The position numbers were made by a program, and so were the translations under genes. DNA of 64,000 nucleotides from Deinococcus malanensis (lineage in GTDB: Bacteria > Deinococcota > Deinococci > Deinococcales > Deinococcaceae), in assembly GCF_014647655.1 (NCBI RefSeq), contig NZ_BMPP01000003.1, positions 124,001 to 188,000 on the forward strand, read 5' to 3'. Each line of letters starts with the position of its first letter. Within the stretch, counting starts at the first letter, position 1. This document shows, piece after piece, positions 1-14,193 of this stretch. The notes beneath the pieces were generated by a model. The model was given only the letters and a program-made list of their open reading frames with translations, did not search any database and was not told where the DNA came from.

Positions 1-3610
<3,610 letters not shown>

Positions 3611-3614
<4 letters not shown>

Positions 3615-3649
3615 GCGCGCTGTTTCCAGTGTGGTGAATTCATGGTCAT
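3611..3649 (-). other. Candidate 12-residue leader ORF overlapping the cobN start
   Basis: A short reading frame, [12 protein letters not shown], ends in a TGA that overlaps the cobN ATG (ATGA). It occupies most of the space between the end of bluB and cobN. Such overlap can couple translation of the downstream gene. No Shine-Dalgarno motif is obvious before it, so it may be incidental. Confidence 0.25.
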
Positions 3650-3700
3650 GGTTTCATCCTCGTGCGTCTTCAGGGAACGCTGCTCCAGGCAGACGGGACG

Positions 3701-4320
3701 CTAGTCCCGCCATTCCACCGACAGCGGACGGCTGCTGGCCCACCCTACGGTTTGCAGCAGAGGCTCTTTGAGATCCAGGGCCGGGTGGCCCAGGCACAGG
3801 TAAGCCAGGGGCCGCAGGTGGGCGGGGATGTCCAGTGCCGCGTGCAGATCTCCCGGCTCCACCAGGCTGACCCAGCCCATACCCAGGCCCTCAGCCGTGG
3901 CGGCCAGGTCAGGGTGATGGCGCTGACCACGCTGTACTCCAGCGCCGCCGGCAGGGAGGTGGTTCCCAGGGTGGCGGATTCCGGCGGCACGAAGCTCACG
4001 ACCAGACCGACCGGCGCCTCCCGGATGCCCTCAAGCTTCAGGGTGTCGTACAGGGCGCGCCTCTCTCCGCCGAAACGCTCCTGCTCGCGGGTGCGGACGC
4101 CAGCGAAACTCTGGTAGGCGGCGTCGCGCAACCGGGCGCTGCGCACCACGGTGACATGCCAGGGCTGGCTCAGTCCCACGCTGGGCGCCACGCGAAACGC
4201 GTCTAGAACCCGTTCCAGCGCCTCAGCGGCCACCGGATCAGGCCGGAAATGCCGGTGGTCGCGCCGGGCATGCAGGACCCGCCACAGGGCTTCCCGGTCC
4301 GCTGCCCAGGGGGCGGTCAT
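3701..4320 (-). pseudogene. bluB: Frameshifted 5,6-dimethylbenzimidazole synthase (BluB)
   Basis: BluB is a nitroreductase-fold flavoprotein that cleaves reduced FMN to make 5,6-dimethylbenzimidazole, the lower ligand of B12. The N-terminal two thirds reads normally, with RRDHRHFRPDP, SVGLSQPWHV and LGTTSLPAALEYSVVSAI. Near 3900 the frame breaks, and the family C-terminus (AEGLGMGWVSLVEP, then YLCLGHP) continues in the -1 frame to a TAG at 3701. The break fits loss of one TGGC unit, but other indels are possible. The ATG at 4320 overlaps the stop of the cobalt transporter gene (ATGA) and is better than an in-frame ATG 12 codons upstream. If the shift is real, lower-ligand synthesis by this copy is lost. 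It could also be a sequencing error. Confidence 0.85.
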
Positions 4321-5000
4321 GCCACGCCCTGCTGCCGCGGAGTCAGGCGGCTCCACACCCGCAGGGCCAGGAGCATGACGAAGACGGCCATGCCCAGCGG
4401 CGCGGCCACTTCGCCTAGGTCCACGTGCGTGAAGCCGGCCAGGGCGAACGCCAGGGACAGCGCAACGACCATCCAGCCCATGACCCGGGAGGCCAGGGCG
4501 GCGCGGGCGGGGTCGGCGTTCCGGCCGCGTTGTAGCTGGGCCGCCAGCAGGCCGTCGGCGCCGTCCGCCAGGGTCATGCCCAGCGTGAAGGTCAGGCCCA
4601 GCAGCAGTGGCGGCACGCTCTGGGCCATCGACAGGGCCGCGAGCTGAGAGCTCGTTTCCATGCCCACGGCCAGCAGCAGCCCCACCACGAACGGCCCCAG
4701 TGCCAGCAGGGAGCGGGCCGGGGCGTGGCTATGAGGAACCGGCCACACGAGCCGCCACAGGTTCAGCGCGGCCACACCCAAAAACAGGTACGGCGCGAGC
4801 CAGTCCAGGCCGAAATGGTCTCCCAGGCTGCTGGCGACCAGGGCCAGCACCGTAACGACCAGCCCGTGGCCCAGCCCGAACAGCACGCCGGTCCAGCGGC
4901 TGGGACGCAGGCGCGCAAATCCGTCGATGGCCGCCAGGTGGTCGGCGTCCATACCGTGCCGCATGCCCAGCATGAACACTAGGGCCAGGGTGGCGATCAT
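4317..5000 (-). CDS. NiCoT-family cobalt (nickel) transporter
   Basis: A 227-residue integral membrane protein of the HoxN/NixA/CbtA-like nickel-cobalt permease group, importing Co2+ or Ni2+ across the inner membrane. The signature RHGMDADHLAAIDG lies in the first helix (about residues 13-26). FGLGHGLVV follows in the next segment, and LGMTLADGADG in a later one. About six to seven hydrophobic segments are visible. It is somewhat shorter than the 330-residue NixA/HoxN proteins. It sits between cobW and bluB inside the B12 operon, so cobalt is the likely substrate (inference). Its stop overlaps the bluB start by 4 bases. Confidence 0.85.
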   Translation of the reverse strand: MIATLALVFMLGMRHGMDADHLAAIDGFARLRPSRWTGVLFGLGHGLVVTVLALVASSLGDHFGLDWLAPYLFLGVAALNLWRLVWPVPHSHAPARSLLALGPFVVGLLLAVGMETSSQLAALSMAQSVPPLLLGLTFTLGMTLADGADGLLAAQLQRGRNADPARAALASRVMGWMVVALSLAFALAGFTHVDLGEVAAPLGMAVFVMLLALRVWSRLTPRQQGVA

Positions 5001-5027
5001 GTGCTCACCTGAGTACGCAGCCTCATG

Positions 5028-6119
5028 TCAGGCCCACCGTTGCGGCAGGGCTTTCTGCAGGGCCTCGGTGACCTTTTTGCGGCTGATGTGATAGCCGATA
5101 AAGATCAGCTCGTTGGGAGCGCCGGCCCGGGCGGGAGCCGGGTCCGTCTCCACGCGCGAGCGCACGGCCTGCAACGCGTACCGGCTGCCGTCCGTTGCGT
5201 TGACGAAGCCTTTGACACGCAGCACCGGAAACACACGGGCTACGTTCTGCACTGTGCGCAGCAGTTCAGGAACGTTCTGGACCTCGTCACTCGTCAGGCG
5301 GAAGGACTGCCAGCCGGGATCGTGCTCATGGAAGTGCTGATGGGTGCTGAGGCTGTGCACGTGCGCGTCCAGGTCGCCGTGCGAGTGACCGTCGAGGCTG
5401 GTGTGGTCGTGCAGCGGCACCGACAGGTCACCGGGCGTGCCACTGACCGGCGCCTGATGGGCCGCGCTGCGCCTGGAGCCGTGCAGGTTCAGGCCCAGGG
5501 TCAGCTGGGTGTCGAGCCTGGCGCCGTACGCCAGTTCCAGGAAGCGCACGCGCGGGGCGCGGTGGCGCACGTCGGCCTCGGCCTGCAGCAACTGTGCGTC
5601 GTCCAGGCTGTCAATCTTGTTCAGAACCGCAACGTCGGCGTACTCCAGCTGCGCGTCGAACACCCGGGAGGCGGCCTCGTCGGTCTGTGCCTGGAAGGCC
5701 CCTTCCAGCAGCAGCGGCGTGTCGACCACCACCAGCGTGGCGTCCAGGGCGAAGTCACCGGCAAACTCAGGCGTTTCCAGCGTGACCATGATGGCGGTAG
5801 GCACCGCCAGACCGCTGGTCTCGATCAGCACGTGGTCGAAAGTGTGCCGCCGGGACTGCAGCGCCCGGAGCGTGCGGGCGAAGGCGTCACCTTCACCGCC
5901 GTAGGCCAGCAGTCCGCCGTGCACGTCATGCAGCTCGACGCCCTGTTCACGGGTGTCCAGCAGCGGCGCGTCGATGCTGACCTCGCCAAATTCGTTGACG
6001 ATCACGGCCAGCGTGCGGTCGTGCGTCTGGGAAAGCAGGTTGTTGAGCAACGTGGTTTTGCCGCTGCCCAGAAAGCCGGTAACGATAGTGACAGGGGTTT
6101 TCAGATGTCCAGGGATCAT
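5028..6119 (-). CDS. cobW: CobW-type GTPase / metallochaperone (COG0523) with His-rich insert
   Basis: A 363-residue G3E-family P-loop GTPase, thought to deliver metal (here probably cobalt) to a chelatase. Walker A is GFLGSGKTTLL (about residues 15-25). The guanine-specificity motif NKID is near residue 182. A C-terminal CobW_C domain follows. Two features are unusual. The CxCC metal site normally found after the first switch region is absent: the position reads ELHDVHGGLLAYGGEG. A linker at about residues 225-275 is very rich in histidine (HDHTSLDGHSHGDLDAHVH, then HQHFHEHD). It lies 27 bases upstream of the transporter gene and two genes from cobN, matching a cobalt-handling role. Confidence 0.9.
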   Translation of the reverse strand: MIPGHLKTPVTIVTGFLGSGKTTLLNNLLSQTHDRTLAVIVNEFGEVSIDAPLLDTREQGVELHDVHGGLLAYGGEGDAFARTLRALQSRRHTFDHVLIETSGLAVPTAIMVTLETPEFAGDFALDATLVVVDTPLLLEGAFQAQTDEAASRVFDAQLEYADVAVLNKIDSLDDAQLLQAEADVRHRAPRVRFLELAYGARLDTQLTLGLNLHGSRRSAAHQAPVSGTPGDLSVPLHDHTSLDGHSHGDLDAHVHSLSTHQHFHEHDPGWQSFRLTSDEVQNVPELLRTVQNVARVFPVLRVKGFVNATDGSRYALQAVRSRVETDPAPARAGAPNELIFIGYHISRKKVTEALQKALPQRWA

Positions 6120-6146
6120 GTTGAGCTCCAGTTCGGGAAATAGCGA

Positions 6147-7814
6147 TCAGAGTTGTTTCACAGCCGCAAGAACATCGCGGGCGTCGTGCATGGCGCCACT
6201 GACAGCCGGTGGGCGCTGCACGACGATCAGGGGCACGCCCAGGTCGCGGGCGGCGGCCAGCTTCGCGGGAAAACCGCCTTCGTCTCCGCTGTCCTTGGTG
6301 ACCACCGCGCCGATGTTCCAGGCCCGCCACTGCGCGGTATTGAACTCCCGGGTGAAGGGCCCGACCATGGCGCAGAGGTTCGCCGGGTGAATGCCCAGGT
6401 CCAGGGCACGCTCGATCACCTGAGGCTGCGGGGTCAGGCGCACGAAGACCTCAGCCCCGGGCGCGGCACGCATGAAGGTGTCCAGGTCCTTGCTGCCGGT
6501 GGCCAGGAACACCCGGCTGTAGGCAGAGGCGGCGCGGGCCGCGGCCTCGAAGTCCGGCACGAGGTGGATTCCACTGCGGTCGTCCGGCACGGCGCTGGGC
6601 CGCTCGTAACGCAGGTAGGGCAGCCCCAGCTCGGCTGTCAGCGTCTGGACCTGAGCGGTGATGGCCACAGCGTAAGGATGGGTGGCGTCCACCACGGCCC
6701 TGGCTCCGGTCAGCGCTCGCCGGCGGGCCTCCATGCCTCCGGGGCCGCTGTACAGGCTGAGATTCGGGTGACTGGGGGCCACGCGGGCTCCCAGATCCGA
6801 GGCGACACTCAGCACCACCTGCTCGCCGGCCTCGGCCAGCTGCACGGCCAGGGCGCTGCCGTCGCGGGTGCCGGCAAACACCCACACGGCACCCGAGGGA
6901 AGCGCCCTGGCCTCGGGTGCCCGGGAGCTGGCGTCAGGGGTCTCGGCGCCCGCCTGCCAGTCGTTGTACCCGCGCGGGGTGTACATCCAGCGTCCTTTTC
7001 GGGTGGTGAAGCGGTTGCCGATCACGATGGTGGTCAGCATGTCGAAACTCTGGTCCAGCAGTTCCGAGAGGGTGGTGACCCGCACCTCCTGGTCCTCGCG
7101 GTAGGCGTTGCGAACCACGCCGCAGACTGTGTCGGGGCCCTTGTGCTGCAGCATCAGGCGCAGGACCCGGTACACACCCTCCTGGCGGGTTTTGCTCTGG
7201 ACGTTGTACAGCACGCACGCCAGATCAGCCTGCGCGATGTGGCGCGCGCGGTGCTCGATCCACTCCCAGGGGCACAGCAGATCCGAGAGGCTCAGGGTGG
7301 CAAAGTCGTGGGTCAGCGGCGAGCCCAGCAGGGACGCGCAGGCTGTGGCGGAGGTGATTCCCGGAATAACCTCGACCTCAAAGTCAGATTCCGGGCTGCC
7401 GGGTTCAACCGGCAGATCCTCGAACACCAGCCCCGCCATCGCGTAAATGCCGATATCGCCCGAGCTGACCAGAGCCACCCGGTATCCTTCGCGGGCTTTC
7501 TGGATGGCCAGTTCCGCGCGGTATTTTTCCTGGGTCAGGGGCGGCGTCAGGATTTCCTGCGTGCCCAGCAGGGGCCGCACCCACTTCAGATACAGGTCAT
7601 AGGCGACGATGACCTCGGCTTCCTGCAGCGCCCGCCGGGCGCGTTCGGGCACCAGTTCCAGCGTTCCGGGACCCACGGAGACCAAACTGAGTTTCCCCTT
7701 GCGTCCTGCCGGTGCAACGCTTTGCCCGAAGGCTCCGGGGTCAGGCTGCCCGGCCGTGAGGTGCGCTGCGGGGCTGCCTGCGGCTGCCCAGGTTTCTTTC
7801 ATTTCTCCGTTCAT
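6147..7814 (-). CDS. cobJK: Fused precorrin-3B C17-methyltransferase (CobJ) and precorrin-6A reductase (CobK)
   Basis: A 555-residue bifunctional enzyme of corrin ring synthesis. Residues about 40-290 are the CobJ/CbiH SAM-dependent methyltransferase: LVSVGPG near the start, YDLYLKWV, SSGDIGIYAMAGLVFE, VIPGITSATACASLLG, and TTIVIGNRFT near its end. Residues about 310-555 are the CobK/CbiJ reductase: VFAGTRDGSALA nucleotide-binding start, VDATHPYA, LATGSKDL, and TKDSGDEGGFPAKL near the end. The domains are joined by an Ala/Pro-rich linker. The ATG at 7814 overlaps the cbiG stop (ATGA). Fusion keeps two enzymes of the same pathway together. Confidence 0.93.
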   Translation of the reverse strand: MNGEMKETWAAAGSPAAHLTAGQPDPGAFGQSVAPAGRKGKLSLVSVGPGTLELVPERARRALQEAEVIVAYDLYLKWVRPLLGTQEILTPPLTQEKYRAELAIQKAREGYRVALVSSGDIGIYAMAGLVFEDLPVEPGSPESDFEVEVIPGITSATACASLLGSPLTHDFATLSLSDLLCPWEWIEHRARHIAQADLACVLYNVQSKTRQEGVYRVLRLMLQHKGPDTVCGVVRNAYREDQEVRVTTLSELLDQSFDMLTTIVIGNRFTTRKGRWMYTPRGYNDWQAGAETPDASSRAPEARALPSGAVWVFAGTRDGSALAVQLAEAGEQVVLSVASDLGARVAPSHPNLSLYSGPGGMEARRRALTGARAVVDATHPYAVAITAQVQTLTAELGLPYLRYERPSAVPDDRSGIHLVPDFEAAARAASAYSRVFLATGSKDLDTFMRAAPGAEVFVRLTPQPQVIERALDLGIHPANLCAMVGPFTREFNTAQWRAWNIGAVVTKDSGDEGGFPAKLAAARDLGVPLIVVQRPPAVSGAMHDARDVLAAVKQL

Positions 7815-8578
7815 GTTCTCCAGCTCCTGTCTTCCACCACCGCCACAGCCACACCGTTCAGGGCTGTTTTCGGCACGATCAGCTGTCCCCGGGGACTGGC
7901 CAGCAGGGCGCAGGGCTCACAGACGCCTGCCACACCCACGTTCTGCTGGACCCACTCGCTTGCCCGGGTGACGAAGGGACGCGCGGCAAGGTCCGCGCGG
8001 GCAAAGACCCGCAGCGGCAGCTCGTGCCGTTCGCAGAAGGCCAGCAGCCCGGCCTCATCCGCCTTGAGATCCACCGTGGCGACCTCGTGCACGTCACTCA
8101 GCGGACGCCCGCCCAGGGCCTGCTGCACCGCCGCCTCGATCTGCTCTGAGCTGACGCCCCGTCGGCACCCGACACCCACCGTCAGGGGCTTCACGGCCTC
8201 GGTCGCGGTGGTAACCACCGGCACCGCACCGGTGAGGCGGGCCACCCGGTAGGCCAGGGCGTTACCGCCCCCCTCGTGACCGCCCAGCAGCGCCACGGCG
8301 AAGCGCGCCGCGTCGTCGAGCACAACCACCGCTGGGTCGCTGTGCTTGCTGCGGGGCAGTCCAGCCAGAAAACGGACCGCGATGCCGGTCGCCCCGATCA
8401 GCACCCAGGAGCGGGCGCCATGAAAAGCCTGCGCAAAGGCTTCCCGCTGGACCTGCCCGGTGGCCCACGGCCGGTGCAACACCCCGCCCAGGGCCAGGGC
8501 CAGCCCGTCTGCCAAGGGCTCAGTTTCGGCCCGGACCGGCCAGATGCCCAGGCCTGCAGGTGCGGCGGGTGCGCTCAC
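7811..8578 (-). CDS. cbiG: Cobalt-precorrin-5A hydrolase (CbiG)
   Basis: Opens the delta-lactone ring of cobalt-precorrin-5A, releasing acetaldehyde, in the oxygen-independent route. The protein has about 255 residues. Residues 65-110 contain the N-terminal CbiG pattern (VLIGATGIAVR, VVVLDDAARFAVALLGGHEGGG). The C-terminal domain has TVGVGCRRG and ends KTALNGVAVAVVE. The start is a GTG at 8578 overlapping the cobM stop (GTGA). The frame is open further upstream, but that extension only mirrors cobM. CbiG marks anaerobic-type chemistry in an operon that also carries cobN. Confidence 0.92.
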   Translation of the reverse strand: MSAPAAPAGLGIWPVRAETEPLADGLALALGGVLHRPWATGQVQREAFAQAFHGARSWVLIGATGIAVRFLAGLPRSKHSDPAVVVLDDAARFAVALLGGHEGGGNALAYRVARLTGAVPVVTTATEAVKPLTVGVGCRRGVSSEQIEAAVQQALGGRPLSDVHEVATVDLKADEAGLLAFCERHELPLRVFARADLAARPFVTRASEWVQQNVGVAGVCEPCALLASPRGQLIVPKTALNGVAVAVVEDRSWRT

Positions 8579-9351
8579 CCCTCTCCTGTATGGGCGCGGC
8601 GGAAGCGGTGAGCGTAGGCCGGGTCGTACAGCCGGCTGACCTCCTGCAGTTCGGTCGGGTCGTGCAGCGCCGGGCTGACCAGGAGCATGGTCGTCAGCGT
8701 CCAGTCGCTGAGTTTCAGGCCGCCCAGCAGCGTGCCCAGCGTGGCGACGTGGCGCCGCTCCTCGGGCTGTGAGGCCCGCTGGACCAGGGCGGCGGGCGTT
8801 TCTGGTGGGTAGTGCCGCAGCAGCTCGGCCACGTTCTGCTCCAGCTGGTGCCCGCCCAGAAACACGCACAGGCTGGCCTGGTGGGCCGCCAGACTCGCCA
8901 GGTTCTCGGCGTCCGGCACCGGGCTCGCCCGGCCCGAGGCCCGCGTCAGGATGACGGTCTGGGTGACGCCCGGGCGGGTCAGTTCCGCGCCCAGACTGGC
9001 GGCGCAGGCGGTAAAGCTGCTGACTCCAGGTACGACCTCATAGGCGATGCCCAGCTCACGCAGCGCCCGCATCTGCTCGGCGGTGGCGCCGTAGATGGCC
9101 GGGTCGCCCGAATGCACGCGGGCGACGTCCAGTCCCTCCTGCTGGGCGCGGCGGTACAGGCTGATCTGCTCCTGGAGGTCCAGGCTGGCCGTGTTGAAGC
9201 GTTCGGCGTCCGCAGAGGCGTGTTCGAGCACGGCCTCCGGGACCAGAGATCCGGCATACAGGATCACGCGGCACTGGCCAAGCAGCCGGGCGCCGCGCAG
9301 CGTGATCAGGTCGGCGGCCCCTGGGCCGGCACCAATAAAGTAGACCTTCAA
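8575..9351 (-). CDS. cobM: Precorrin-4 C11-methyltransferase (CobM/CbiF)
   Basis: A 258-residue SAM-dependent tetrapyrrole methylase adding the C11 methyl group. Family motifs in order: FIGAGPGAADLITLRG (residues 5-20), YAGSLVPEAVLEHA, HSGDPAIYGATAEQM, VVPGVSSFTACAASLG, and LTRASGRASPVP. Length matches CobM/CbiF (about 255). The start overlaps the cobI stop by 4 bases and the end overlaps the cbiG GTG. Confidence 0.95.
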   Translation of the reverse strand: MKVYFIGAGPGAADLITLRGARLLGQCRVILYAGSLVPEAVLEHASADAERFNTASLDLQEQISLYRRAQQEGLDVARVHSGDPAIYGATAEQMRALRELGIAYEVVPGVSSFTACAASLGAELTRPGVTQTVILTRASGRASPVPDAENLASLAAHQASLCVFLGGHQLEQNVAELLRHYPPETPAALVQRASQPEERRHVATLGTLLGGLKLSDWTLTTMLLVSPALHDPTELQEVSRLYDPAYAHRFRRAHTGEG

Positions 9352-10073
9352 GAAAACCTCCGGGGGGGGTGTTTGCGAATCAGCAGCACGCTCAGGTAGC
9401 CCAGCCTGCCGGCTTCGGGCCGCACGTTCAGGGAAGGCAGCACCACTTCGCCGTCCAGGCCCAGTCGGTGGGCCAGGGCGCAGTGCTCCAGGATGTTCAT
9501 GTTCTGAAGGAGGTCCAGCACACCGTTCAGGCGCCGCCCGACTTTCATCAGGACCACCACGTCGTTGTGCTCGATGTCTGCCGTTAGGGTCGACAGATCG
9601 TCGGGACAGGGCAGGATCAGCACGCGCTCCTTCCCCTCACCCAGCGCAAAACCGGTCATGGCCGCTGCCGTGGCGTAGCTGGTGATGCCAGGCAGGACCC
9701 GGCGCGGCAGTTCCGGTGCCTCGCGTTTCAGGGCGGCGACCAGATAACCCAGCGTGCTGTAGGTCATGGCGTCGCCGATGGTCAGGTACGCGACGCTCTG
9801 GCCCTGCCGTCCCAGCGCTGCGATCTCGCGCGCCAGGGCGGAGTAATGCTGCCCGATGCGCCGGTCGTCGCCGTCCATCAGGAATTCCACCTCGCGCACG
9901 CGCTGACGGGGAAAGTCCAGGCTGCGTAGGGCTTCCAGTGCCACCGACGTCTCTGACACCCGTGAGCGGGGGGCAAAGATGTGATCCACCCGCCGCAGAA
10001 TGTCCAGCGACGCGACAGGCAGCAGCCCGGCGGGCCCCGGGCCTACGCCCAGGCCGTAGAACATGCCGGTCAT
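9348..10073 (-). CDS. cobI: Precorrin-2 C20-methyltransferase (CobI/CbiL)
   Basis: A 241-residue SAM-dependent methylase acting on (cobalt-)precorrin-2, the branch point from siroheme. Visible motifs are YGLGVGPGPAGLLPVAS at the N-terminus, LTIGDAMTYSTLGYLV, VLPGITSYATAAA and the C-terminal YLSVLLIRK. It is tightly packed: the ATG overlaps the cbiD stop and its own stop overlaps cobM. CobI and CbiL cannot be separated by sequence alone. With CbiX upstream the cobalt form of the substrate is likely. Confidence 0.94.
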   Translation of the reverse strand: MTGMFYGLGVGPGPAGLLPVASLDILRRVDHIFAPRSRVSETSVALEALRSLDFPRQRVREVEFLMDGDDRRIGQHYSALAREIAALGRQGQSVAYLTIGDAMTYSTLGYLVAALKREAPELPRRVLPGITSYATAAAMTGFALGEGKERVLILPCPDDLSTLTADIEHNDVVVLMKVGRRLNGVLDLLQNMNILEHCALAHRLGLDGEVVLPSLNVRPEAGRLGYLSVLLIRKHPPRRFS

Positions 10074-11226
10074 GCGCCGCCTCCGGTGCGGGCCTCACCC
10101 AGTGGGGTGCCGTCCAGGGCGAACAGTGCCACCTGGACATGTTCAGCAGCCGGCGCACGCTCCTGAAGCGCCCCAGCGATCTGCCGCGCCGTCTCCGACC
10201 ACACGGCAGCGCCCTGCGGGTGGGGTGCCAGCAGCTCCACGCAGGCATCGACCGTATTGGCCCCGGAGAGGGCGTCCACCATGACCGGGCCCAGGTTCAG
10301 CTCAGCGGCCACCCGCGCCAGGGCGTTCATGGCCATCCCGCTGTGGCTGCTGTGGGTGTTCCAGTCGCCATTCAGAACCTTGGCCAGCTTGCCCGGGTGC
10401 CCCGCGACCAGCAGCAGCGGCAGCGCGTAAGGCAGTTCGGTCAGCGCCTCCTGCAGAGCGTCCACTCCCGCGCCGACAAAGTTGCTGATCTGCACGATCT
10501 TCTCGCGCTGGATTCCCAGGGTCTGCTCGGCGTAATCCCGGCCCAGCTTGCCCGGCGTGAACACCACTGCCGCCGGGCGCGCATGGGCCGCCACCCGCAC
10601 CTCGACTTCCACGGAAGCGGCGTAGGCTTCCAGGCTCATCGGCTCGACCACGCCGGTCGTGCCCAGAATCGAAATTCCGCCCAGGATACCCAGCCGCGGA
10701 TTGAAGGTGCGCCGGGATATTTTCTCCCCATGCACGCAGCCCACCGTGACGGCGAAGGCCTCATGCCCAGCAACTTCGTGAGCGGCCCGGCGCATCATGT
10801 CGCGCGGGACCGGGTTGATGGCCGGCTCACCCACCGGCACCCGGATGCCCGGGGCGGTCACGGTGCCCACGCCCTCCCCCGCGTGAAAGGTCATGGGGGA
10901 AGAGCTATCTGCACCTGCCAGGAGCGTCAGCCTCACCCACAGGGTCGCGCCATGAGTCGCGTCCGGATCGTCGCCGCCGTCCTTGACGACCTCGGCGTAG
11001 GCTCCGGAGTCGGTGAGCTCCACCCGCTGTACCGGAATCCGCAGGCCCAGGTCACCACCCGGGAGCGTGATCTGCACGGCGCCCGGGACCTCGCCCCGGT
11101 ACAGCAGCGTCAGGGCAGCCTTCAGGGCCGCTGTGGCTGCGCTGCCGGTGGTAAAGCCGCGCCGCAGCCCGTTGGGCGCGGGCTGGCTCAGGTCAAGAAG
11201 TGGACGGGCGGGCATGACGAACACGC

Positions 11227-11230
<4 letters not shown>
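10070..11230 (-). CDS. cbiD: Cobalt-precorrin-5B C1-methyltransferase (CbiD)
   Basis: A 386-residue enzyme methylating C1 during ring contraction in the anaerobic route; it is not a canonical tetrapyrrole methylase fold. Key motifs: [19 protein letters not shown] near residue 22, [31 protein letters not shown] and NFVGAGVDA. Start ATG at 11230 overlaps the cbiX-cbiC stop. An ATG a few codons later (MPARPLL) is an alternative start. CbiD is specific to the oxygen-independent pathway, so it helps define which chemistry the operon uses. Confidence 0.95.
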
Positions 11231-12795
<1,565 letters not shown>

Positions 12796-12800
12796 AGCGC

Positions 12801-13487
12801 TCACCGTTCGCCTTCCAGCCCGGTCGGCATGGGCGTCAGCGCACGGATCAGCATGATGCTCATGTCGGAGAAGTCCCGTCCCTCCAGGTCTGTCAGGGTG
12901 CCGGTCCATTCCGCTTCCTGCCGGGTCAGGTTTTCCCAGACCTCCACCCGGTGGGCCGTGCTGGCCCCGCCGGCCAGCAGATACGTCGCGATATCCCGTG
13001 GCATGAAGTCCCACGGACGCGGAATGACGATGGCGTTGCGCCCGGCACGCAGCACTTCGCGCAGATGCGTTTTGAACGGAGTCAGGTCACCGCGGCGGTG
13101 AAAGGTCAGAAAGGTCGTCTCGTCGAAGCAGACCCGGCCGCGGCTGGCCAGCACTTGCGCGCTGGAAATGCCCGGCACCGTCTCGACCTGATGCCCACAG
13201 GCGGTTTCCACCCGATCCAGGTACTGGAAGCCGCTGAAGTGAATGTCGCCCATGAAGACGACGGCGCACTTCTGTCCAGCGTGGTGAAGCTCAGCGACCT
13301 CTTCCAGCCGGGCCACCTGATCGCGGTAGCCCATCGTCACGATCCGGGCTTCCGGAGCAATCAGCGGACGCACCACGTCCACCACCGCGTCAAAGCCAGC
13401 CACGACGTCTGCCTCGCGGACCAGCCGCGCGCCTTTCTGGGTCAGAAAATCCAGGTGTCCGGGCCCGGCGCCAATGCAGGCGATCAC
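12801..13487 (-). CDS. cbiE: Precorrin-6Y C5,15-methyltransferase, CbiE domain
   Basis: A 228-residue SAM-dependent methylase of the CbiE type. Motifs: [18 protein letters not shown] at the N-terminus, [30 protein letters not shown], and FLTFHRRGD. Only the CbiE half of the CobL (CbiE-CbiT) enzyme is present; no CbiT decarboxylase domain is seen nearby. The GTG at 13487, with GAGG about 7 bases before it, is preferred. The same frame continues upstream to 13640 but that part overlaps the cobO end and has no family similarity. There is an 85-base gap after cobO. Confidence 0.88.
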   Translation of the reverse strand: MIACIGAGPGHLDFLTQKGARLVREADVVAGFDAVVDVVRPLIAPEARIVTMGYRDQVARLEEVAELHHAGQKCAVVFMGDIHFSGFQYLDRVETACGHQVETVPGISSAQVLASRGRVCFDETTFLTFHRRGDLTPFKTHLREVLRAGRNAIVIPRPWDFMPRDIATYLLAGGASTAHRVEVWENLTRQEAEWTGTLTDLEGRDFSDMSIMLIRALTPMPTGLEGER

Positions 13488-13572
13488 GCCAACCTCGACA
13501 GTGAGGCGAGTGCAACGGCATTTTTTCGGGGCCACATGCCCCGGGACACGGGAGACATCGGATCCGGGCGCA

Positions 13573-14193
13573 TCAGTATTCGATTCCCGTCTGAGCCCCG
13601 ATGCCCGAGGCGTAGGCATGTTTGACGGGGTTGATTTCACTGACCGTATCGGCCAGCTCGACCAGTTCCGGCAGGGCGTCGCGGCCAGTGATCACGACAT
13701 GCAGCTTCGGGTCGCGCGCACGCAGGGTCTGCTCGACCTCTGCCCAGCTGACCCAGCCGTATTTCAGCGGGTAGGTGAATTCGTCAAGCACAATCAGGTC
13801 GTACTCGCTGCTCTCGATGGCTTCCCTGGCCAGCGTCCAGCCGTGCGCAGCCATGTCGGCCGAGTTCTCCAGATTGCGCGAACGCCAGGTAAACCCGTCG
13901 CCCAGACCCTCGTACGGGAGGCCCAGCGCGTCCAGCGTGCGGTGCTCGCCGAACTTCGCGTTCTCGTGTTTCAGAAACTGGAACATGCGGGTCTTCAGGC
14001 CGCGGCCGTGCGCGCGCATCATCAGGCCCAGGGCGGCGGTGGTCTTGCCCTTGCCCTTGCCGGTATTCACGATGACCAGCCCCCGGCGGCCCTTGCTGAT
14101 GCCCTCGGCCTTCTGGTGGGTGTCACGTGCCTCGGCCAGTTCCTTCATGGCCTGCTCGCGCCGTACCCGGGTGGCCTCGTCAGGCCCGCTCAC
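13573..14193 (-). CDS. cobO: Cob(I)alamin adenosyltransferase (CobO/BtuR type)
   Basis: A 206-residue P-loop enzyme transferring the adenosyl group of ATP to cobalt of a reduced corrinoid. Walker A is [20 protein letters not shown] (about residues 42-61). [15 protein letters not shown] is the second conserved block, followed by [17 protein letters not shown]. It overlaps the btuF-like gene by 4 bases, which puts adenosylation next to corrinoid uptake. Confidence 0.95.
   Translation of the reverse strand: MSGPDEATRVRREQAMKELAEARDTHQKAEGISKGRRGLVIVNTGKGKGKTTAALGLMMRAHGRGLKTRMFQFLKHENAKFGEHRTLDALGLPYEGLGDGFTWRSRNLENSADMAAHGWTLAREAIESSEYDLIVLDEFTYPLKYGWVSWAEVEQTLRARDPKLHVVITGRDALPELVELADTVSEINPVKHAYASGIGAQTGIEY

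Noticed and set aside
6153..8252. A 699-codon plus-strand frame across cobJK and cbiG
   Set aside because: Antisense shadow of two confirmed B12 genes.
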